Shown: positions 45,436 through 50,602 of the stretch, one piece after another | How the letters are laid out: every line of letters begins with the position of its first letter | Numbering within the stretch: the stretch's first letter is position 1 | NCBI GenBank assembly: GCA_023446155.1 | Contig: JAEXIT010000002.1 | Span: 1-50,602 of the forward strand | Reading direction: 5' to 3' | DNA length: 50,602 nt | From: Bacteroidota bacterium | GTDB taxonomy: Bacteria; Bacteroidota; Bacteroidia; Flavobacteriales; Flavobacteriaceae | Notes under the pieces: model-generated | Told to the model about the DNA's origin: nothing | Seen by the model: the letters and a program-made list of their open reading frames with translations, nothing else | Databases searched by the model: none | Made by a program: the position numbers and the translations under genes

Positions 45436-48303
45436 ATGGCAAGTTTAGCAGAAATAAAAAACTGGTTTAAAACCGGATTAAAGCCAACGCAAATACAGTT
45501 TTGGGCAACATGGGAATCGTTTTGGCATAAAGACGAAATAATTCCGCAATCCCGGATACAAAACCTGATAACTGACCTGGATAGTAAAGCCGAAAAAGGC
45601 AGTGGAAGCCGATTTGGTATTGAAGACAGGAATACACCAGACGATATCAATAGCAGAACAATTGATCTGAACGGAAAAAACATGATGTTTGATCATGTTG
45701 GCGATTTCAGAATTAATAACTACATCCCATATGGATATATAGAAGAACGTACCGCTCAGGATGAAGGGTTGGTCATTTTAGAAAATGATGAAGAAAATTG
45801 GTCGTGTACCATTTACAGAACCGATGGCGGTAACATTGGCTATACACCAGACAGAGGCTATATGTATCTGTTATTGTCAGAAGACGGAGCGCCTTACACC
45901 GAGAATGGTTTCTATGCTAATTTCGATGCAAACACCAACAGATGGAGTTATACTTCGCACTTCTTATCCGGAGGGACTTTTAAATACCAGGGGTATGTAG
46001 GTGAGAAATATGCCGATATCATTGCCGGAATACCGCCTGTTATGGGCGACGGAATGGGATCGGAAGTGGTGGTGGTTGAAGACGACAAGTTGCGAAAGAC
46101 TTCAATTGCCAATGTATTACCGGCAACCACATTAAACGACGTTACCGATAACAATAATGTCAGTAAAAAAAATTTAATCGTATCGCGATCCGGAACAGCT
46201 GGTGACGACGATAATTATGCCGAATATCATAGCTCCGGTTACAGGATGTATGGCGGTTATAGCAGAGAACCCAAATTCGATGTCTATATCGGATTACAAC
46301 ACGAAATGGGATCGGCATTTAAAGGGAGACATTTCTACGTATGGCCAGCAAGTCCAAGGCGAAATGAACCCGGTTCCAATCCGTATATCATACCGATTAC
46401 GGTAAACGGAAAGGCAGCCGATAAAGAAGGAAATATTACAATCGATGGTGGCGGTGGATCCGTATCGTCGACTTGGGGATCGATTGGTGGTGATATTGGT
46501 ACACAATCCGATTTAGTCGGTCTGGTTAACGGAAACAAATTTGGTGTTGGTGATGACACCATGGATGACGACCGATGGATGGATATGGGCAACAATTCGT
46601 TTACCTATACGGGGGTAAAACGTTTTGCGTTGATGGGGAGTGAAGTGGTAATGAATGAAACCAATAACGAGCTTAGGTTAGAGCCTATAGGGAGTTTATT
46701 CTATGAATTGTTAAACCGCACGGTTATACGAAATGAGTGGGGTAGTCCAATAACAAATAGCAAAAAAATTGATTTTGAGTTAACCATAACGGAAAGCGAA
46801 GGCATTGTTTACACCGATTATTACACATTTACCGGAGTAAATCATGGAGAAGGAGGAACGCGATATCATTCCGATGACCAACTATGGGAAGAGGGATTCA
46901 CCGTTTCCATAGAACCGACCGGAAATTACCGATACAGGGTACAAAACTATGCCGATGTTAGAATGCAAGTCCCTTCCGATTCTGGAGAACCGGAAGCAAG
47001 AACCCAAAGAGTGATGCTAATGGATGAAAATGGCAGTATTAGCCAGTCATCCGATGCATTGGTTTTAAAGGATTTGTCTAAGCTGGAAGTAAGAGGACAA
47101 GAGGTGTATGACTATATATGGTATGAGAACTTTGATGAATATGCGAATATCGAGATACGGGAAAATGAAACCGGAAATCCCGAATATGACCATTATACTT
47201 TTTTACGATTAAACATTGATTATAATCTGCTTCGAAATATAGGAGAAGAGGTACTGGTACGATTGGAAGTCGATGGTACGATTGGCGATTACCCGTTTAC
47301 CTCAATGTACACAGGTGAAGATTGGATCTTTTTCTATGATGGGAGAATTGGAACGACTATTACACCAATATGGTACCGACAGCCATTTGTTAGACCGGTA
47401 TCGGTAGCAATGGATTTGCAGGAAGGAAATCTTGCTAGTTACAAAAATGTTATCATTGGTGATGATGGAAGTATTTATAAATCAGATGTTTCGATTCATG
47501 GATTAGACGCGGTACTGACTACAAAATCGAGCGCTCCGTTTAACAGTATTACGTTAAATAATACCAAAGATCTAACGGTCTTAAATCCGCTTCCGTATAC
47601 GTCCGATCCGGGCGGTATGATGGTGAAAGCAACAACCGATAATCTGGCCGAAACGTTTTATAAACGAGATGGAATCAGTATTCAAAATACCGCTTTGGGT
47701 AGCGTGAATCTGAATTTCCCGACGTCTAGTATAAATGAAGCAACGTTCAATGTAAACCTACCGGAAAGAAACGGAACACTGGCCACGACCGATCAGATAC
47801 CGACGGTTCCACCAACGCCAGGATTACAGGAAGTAATGACGGTGAATTCCATCGCATCAAAAAGAGGTTTGGTACGAATGGAATCCAAAAGCAATGATCA
47901 AATAGGACCGGGACTGGCTTACGGAAGTGCGAAACTCAATTTACACGATGCAGGAACCAGTACCAATGCCGAGTTATATGTCCGTGATTATTTCGGTTTC
48001 GAAACATTTTTGCGAATGGGCGCACTGGATAGCGACGGACACGGAATTCAGGTAAATGCCTATAACTACGGACTGCGGAATGTAACCGATCATTCGGATA
48101 ACGAATTTGACAACGATTTGAATTACGTAACCGCCGGAGGGGTAAAAAAATACATTGCCAGCAACCTGGATAAACCGGCTCCAACATCGCCGACAGATCC
48201 TGGTGAAAAGGGCGAAATACGCTATGGAACGGCCTACTTATACCTCTGTACAAGTACGAATAACTGGGTGCGGATACCGGTTGTGGACGGACGATGGGAT
48301 TAG
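45436..48303 (+). CDS. Large fibre protein with fused N-terminal anchor
   Basis: A 955-residue protein opening MASLAEIKNWFKTGLKPTQI, then WESFWHKDEIIPQSRIQNL. The long beta-rich body contains repeated short modules (LNDVTDNNNVSKKNLIVS; VTADGEISL-like strands; LPERNGTLATTDQIP, a motif common in phage tail fibres). The end reads GEKGEIRYGTAYLYLCTSTN, then NNWVRIPVVDGRWD, typical of a fibre C-terminal cap. It is the largest fibre candidate of the array and lies 56 bp after the 9-repeat LRR gene. Confidence 0.78.
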   Translation: MASLAEIKNWFKTGLKPTQIQFWATWESFWHKDEIIPQSRIQNLITDLDSKAEKGSGSRFGIEDRNTPDDINSRTIDLNGKNMMFDHVGDFRINNYIPYGYIEERTAQDEGLVILENDEENWSCTIYRTDGGNIGYTPDRGYMYLLLSEDGAPYTENGFYANFDANTNRWSYTSHFLSGGTFKYQGYVGEKYADIIAGIPPVMGDGMGSEVVVVEDDKLRKTSIANVLPATTLNDVTDNNNVSKKNLIVSRSGTAGDDDNYAEYHSSGYRMYGGYSREPKFDVYIGLQHEMGSAFKGRHFYVWPASPRRNEPGSNPYIIPITVNGKAADKEGNITIDGGGGSVSSTWGSIGGDIGTQSDLVGLVNGNKFGVGDDTMDDDRWMDMGNNSFTYTGVKRFALMGSEVVMNETNNELRLEPIGSLFYELLNRTVIRNEWGSPITNSKKIDFELTITESEGIVYTDYYTFTGVNHGEGGTRYHSDDQLWEEGFTVSIEPTGNYRYRVQNYADVRMQVPSDSGEPEARTQRVMLMDENGSISQSSDALVLKDLSKLEVRGQEVYDYIWYENFDEYANIEIRENETGNPEYDHYTFLRLNIDYNLLRNIGEEVLVRLEVDGTIGDYPFTSMYTGEDWIFFYDGRIGTTITPIWYRQPFVRPVSVAMDLQEGNLASYKNVIIGDDGSIYKSDVSIHGLDAVLTTKSSAPFNSITLNNTKDLTVLNPLPYTSDPGGMMVKATTDNLAETFYKRDGISIQNTALGSVNLNFPTSSINEATFNVNLPERNGTLATTDQIPTVPPTPGLQEVMTVNSIASKRGLVRMESKSNDQIGPGLAYGSAKLNLHDAGTSTNAELYVRDYFGFETFLRMGALDSDGHGIQVNAYNYGLRNVTDHSDNEFDNDLNYVTAGGVKKYIASNLDKPAPTSPTDPGEKGEIRYGTAYLYLCTSTNNWVRIPVVDGRWD

Positions 48304-48331
48304 AATAATAACCAAATAAATACAACAAATT

Positions 48332-48553
48332 ATGGAAAAATTGAAAAGCTGGACTTTGTTCGCGGTAGTAATCATTTTGGCTGTAATCGATCAGACAACA
48401 GATGTTATGCCTGTGTTTTTAAAACAAATAAATGCACCGGAATGGGTGGGTTCTGTTTTAAGAATTTTTGTGGCCGTTTGCGGAGCACTTAAATTACGAT
48501 TACAGGAACCACCGGTAAAACAAACGAACAACGAATCGGCACCAATGGTGTAG
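48332..48553 (+). CDS. Small membrane protein, possible second holin
   Basis: A 73-residue protein with two likely membrane segments (WTLFAVVIILAVIDQTTDVM, and WVGSVLRIFVAVCGALKL) and a short basic-polar tail, KLRLQEPPVKQTNNE. Small two-segment proteins of this form are common holin candidates in Bacteroidota phages. It lies inside the fibre array rather than in the lysis cassette at 34.6 kb, so a second holin or antiholin is one reading and an unrelated small membrane protein is another. Confidence 0.55.
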   Translation: MEKLKSWTLFAVVIILAVIDQTTDVMPVFLKQINAPEWVGSVLRIFVAVCGALKLRLQEPPVKQTNNESAPMV

Positions 48554-48569
48554 CGAGGTAGCTGTCGAA

Positions 48570-48700
48570 ACCGGATATGGAAAGCCATCCGGTATTTTGA
48601 GGCGAATAGTAGGGTTTGAAAAAACAACTGCCGGTCTGTATTCAGACAGAGCGTTCGGGTAAAAAGAATCCGGACACGTAACGAATGGAGATCAAACCCT
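48570..48700 (+). other. Structured spacer with terminator-like hairpin
   Basis: ACCGGATATGG (48570-48580) pairs with CCATCCGGT (48585-48593) with one bulge and a 4-base loop and is followed by ATTTTG, resembling a weak terminator. A second, longer pairing joins AGGGTTTGA (48611-48619) and TCAAACCCT (48692-48700) and encloses GTCTG/CAGAC (48634-48647). No gene is present. Confidence 0.5.
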
Positions 48701-48737
48701 TAAAAATAGTACTATTTATTGAATTTAAAGGAAAATT

Positions 48738-49169
48738 ATGGCAAGTAAGAATATTTTAAAAAATTGGTTTAAAACGGGTTTGTTTCCAACACAATCCCAG
48801 TTTTGGGATTGGATGGAGAGCTATTGGCATAAAGACGATATTATTCCACAAACTCAAATTCAGAATCTTAAAACCGATCTTGATAATAAAGCAGACAAAG
48901 TAGCTATCGGCATTCATACAACGGATACGAATGCTCATGCCGATCTATTTGCTAAGGTTGCGACTCCGTATCGGTTTTTACCGGTTTTTCCAACCGAAGA
49001 TACGTCTGAATTACAGGTTGAGGCACTTAAAAATACCACGTTAAATGCCGTGATGTATATGGGGCAAATCGATATGGATGTGATTCAACTGGACCCGATA
49101 ACCGGGACTTTATCGAATTGGGATTTTAGAGCAAACACACAATATATAATACTTTATACAAATCGATAA
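48738..49169 (+). CDS. Stand-alone anchor protein with C-terminal beta domain
   Basis: A 143-residue protein opening MASKNILKNWFKTGLFPTQS, with ESYWHKDDIIPQTQIQNLKT and DLDNKADKVAIGIHTTDTNA. It has the shared anchor module but a different second half (PYRFLPVFPTEDTSELQVEA, LNAVMYMGQIDMDVIQLD), beta-like and unfamiliar. It ends one base before the KAN-repeat fibre, so the two are likely co-translated and may form a fibre with its attachment base. Confidence 0.68.
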   Translation: MASKNILKNWFKTGLFPTQSQFWDWMESYWHKDDIIPQTQIQNLKTDLDNKADKVAIGIHTTDTNAHADLFAKVATPYRFLPVFPTEDTSELQVEALKNTTLNAVMYMGQIDMDVIQLDPITGTLSNWDFRANTQYIILYTNR

Positions 49170-49170
49170 T

Positions 49171-50602
49171 ATGAAAATCAACGAACAAGGTAAAACAATT
49201 AGAACAGGAGACGACGTAATCATTACGGAGTTTCGCGGTGGTGTAAGCGCTACAGCTGTTATGCAGGTTCCTGAGGATTCTGAGACTCATATATTACCGG
49301 AAGTGGCACTTAAAAGACGTATTCGTTTTAACCCGGAAACAGGTAAATTCGAAGGTCATAATGGAATTGAATGGACTGCTCTGGGTTTTGATCAACAACT
49401 AAAAGATGCAATTGATCATGTAGCGGCGGGACTTCCTAATAAAGCAGATCTTGTAGATGGGAAAATTCCCCTTTCCCAAATTAGCGACGCACTGGTTGGG
49501 TCGGTTAATTATCAGGGCATTTATAACGCAACGACAAATACTCCGGCACTACCGGCTGCATCAGCCAATAAAGGAAAATATTGGGTGGTTAATGTAGCGG
49601 GAACGCAGCAGGGTGAAAATTATAAAGTAGGCGATTGGGTTATTTCTAATGGTACGGTTTGGGGACGTGTCCCGAAAGCAGTCGATGTGGATAGTGCACC
49701 AACAGCCGGAAGTAATAACGCTGTTTCCAGTGCCGGTGTTGCGGATGCGCTGGCTTTAAAAGCTAATACAGCCGCAGTCAATGCAGGTTTGGATTTAAAA
49801 GCAAACCTAACGGATTTGACGCTAAAAGCGAATATCATAGATCTGAATACCGGTTTAGCAACAAAAGCTAACCTAATCGATCTTGATGCCAAAGCAAATA
49901 TTGCCGACGTCAACATCAAATTAGCGGACAAAATTAGTTTGATTCAATTTGAAGAAGGGTTAGCCGTAAAAGCCAGTTTAAGCGATTTGGCTACAAAAGC
50001 AAACTTAACGGATTTGACGCTAAAAGCCAATATTACGGATCTGAATACCGGTTTGGCAACGAAAGCCAACCTAATCGATCTTGATGCCAAAGCGAATATT
50101 GCCGACGTCAACATCAAATTAGCGGAAAAAATCAGCGCCATTCAATTTGAAGAAGGCCTTGCTGAAAAAGCGAGTTTCAGCGATTTGGCGGTTAAGGCTA
50201 ACATCACGGATGTTAATGCCAAATTGGCTGATAAAGCGAACATCACGGATTTAAACTTAAAAGCGAGCAAAGAAGATCTGAGCTCCGGTTTAGCTATAAA
50301 AGCAAACGTAACGGATCTTGATGCCAAAGCGAATATTGCGGATGTCAACATCAAATTAGCGGAAAAAATCAGCGCCATTCAATTTGAAGAAGGCCTTGCA
50401 GAAAAAGCGAGTTTAAGCGATTTGGCGGTTAAGGCTAACATTACAGATGTTAATACCAAATTGGCTGATAAAGCGAATATCACGGATTTAAACTTAAAAG
50501 CGAGCAAAGAAGATCTGAGTTCCGGTTTGGCTATAAAAGCAAACGTAACGGATCTTGATGCCAAAGCAAATATTGCCGATGTCAATATCAAATTAGCGGA
50601 AA
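49171..50602 (+). CDS. KAN-repeat fibre protein (partial, runs off the window)
   Basis: An open frame of 477 codons with no stop before the window edge. It begins MKINEQGKTIRTGDDVIITE, then a beta domain (LKRRIRFNPETGKFEGHNG) and a phage-fibre-like block (SVNYQGIYNATTNTPALPAA, KYWVVNVAGTQQGENYKVGD, GSNNAVSSAGVADALALKA). From about residue 195 the sequence is made of heptad-like units such as LDAKANIADVNIKLAEKIS and LTDLTLKANITDLN, suggesting a long trimeric coiled-coil or beta stalk. The receptor-binding tip lies beyond the window. Minus-strand frames over this repeat are shadows. Confidence 0.8.
   Translation, partial: MKINEQGKTIRTGDDVIITEFRGGVSATAVMQVPEDSETHILPEVALKRRIRFNPETGKFEGHNGIEWTALGFDQQLKDAIDHVAAGLPNKADLVDGKIPLSQISDALVGSVNYQGIYNATTNTPALPAASANKGKYWVVNVAGTQQGENYKVGDWVISNGTVWGRVPKAVDVDSAPTAGSNNAVSSAGVADALALKANTAAVNAGLDLKANLTDLTLKANIIDLNTGLATKANLIDLDAKANIADVNIKLADKISLIQFEEGLAVKASLSDLATKANLTDLTLKANITDLNTGLATKANLIDLDAKANIADVNIKLAEKISAIQFEEGLAEKASFSDLAVKANITDVNAKLADKANITDLNLKASKEDLSSGLAIKANVTDLDAKANIADVNIKLAEKISAIQFEEGLAEKASLSDLAVKANITDVNTKLADKANITDLNLKASKEDLSSGLAIKANVTDLDAKANIADVNIKLAE
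49943..50602 (+). repeat. In-gene tandem repeat of the KAN-fibre stalk
   Basis: Units start with IQFEEGLA at 49943, 50141 and 50378. Spacings are 198 and 237 bp (66 and 79 residues), so the units differ by a 13-residue step. The second and third units are almost identical at the DNA level, so recombination between them could change stalk length. Confidence 0.7.

Noticed and set aside
49620..50591. Minus-strand repeated open frames over the KAN region
   Set aside because: They are the reverse reading of the in-gene stalk repeat; the plus-strand fibre frame explains the sequence.
10073..50602. Ordinary prophage
   Set aside because: No terminase, portal, capsid, integrase or replication genes; the structural genes match eCIS families, although the repressor, lysis and fibre genes are phage-like.

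Overview
The window looks like chromosome from a low-GC member of the Bacteroidota, most likely a Flavobacterium-like flavobacterium. The pointers are a giant secreted protein with a type B C-terminal signal for the type IX secretion system (T9SS), a Bacteroidota-style promoter box (TAnnTTTG) before the main operon, A-rich leaders instead of Shine-Dalgarno sites, and phage-type genes of Bacteroidota character. I see no rRNA, tRNA, insertion sequence, integrase, terminase or capsid gene.

Layout. (1) 1-8 kb: two exported proteins with no visible link to the rest, a 1902-residue T9SS adhesin-like protein (minus strand) and a 607-residue protein with Asp-box motifs. (2) 8-10.4 kb, minus strand: a contractile injection system (CIS) tape-measure protein carrying a 180-residue Q/N/Y-rich insert, and a small Cys-rich protein. 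(3) 10.9-32.7 kb, plus strand: one long operon for an extracellular contractile injection system (eCIS, Afp/PVC-like): DUF4255 cap/terminator, sheath, tube, sheath, identical tube, third tube, DUF5908, LysM tube-adaptor, VgrG-like spike hub, PAAR tip, gp25, gpJ-like and Afp12-like baseplate proteins, then two giant paralogues with different C-termini (one ending in a degenerate Hint domain). It ends at a strong terminator at 32.74 kb. (4) 32.8-34.2 kb: a CI/LexA-type repressor (XRE helix-turn-helix plus S24 peptidase with intact Ala-Gly site and Ser/Lys dyad) divergent from small genes. (5) 34.4-36.3 kb: a lysis cassette of holin-like protein, amidase, and two overlapping spanin-like proteins. 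(6) 36.7 kb to the window end: a tandem array of fibre genes. Six proteins share a short N-terminal module around WF-TG--PTQ-QFW and FWHK-E-IP, and three carry 8, 12 and 9 copies of a 24-residue BspA/DUF285 leucine-rich repeat. The last gene, a KAN-repeat fibre, runs off the window.

Reading: a complete or nearly complete eCIS particle locus with its own phage-type repressor, lysis genes for release and an expanded set of candidate receptor-binding proteins. The AAA+ ATPase (Afp15-like) normally found with eCIS and any clear toxin cargo are not in this window. Several non-coding stretches hold strong hairpins, including a nested 152-bp tandem repeat whose units look like terminators (37.44-37.88 kb) and a multi-hairpin element between the tube and baseplate genes (16.08-16.24 kb). 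These are the least explained parts of the window. All assignments come from reading the sequence; no database search was run.
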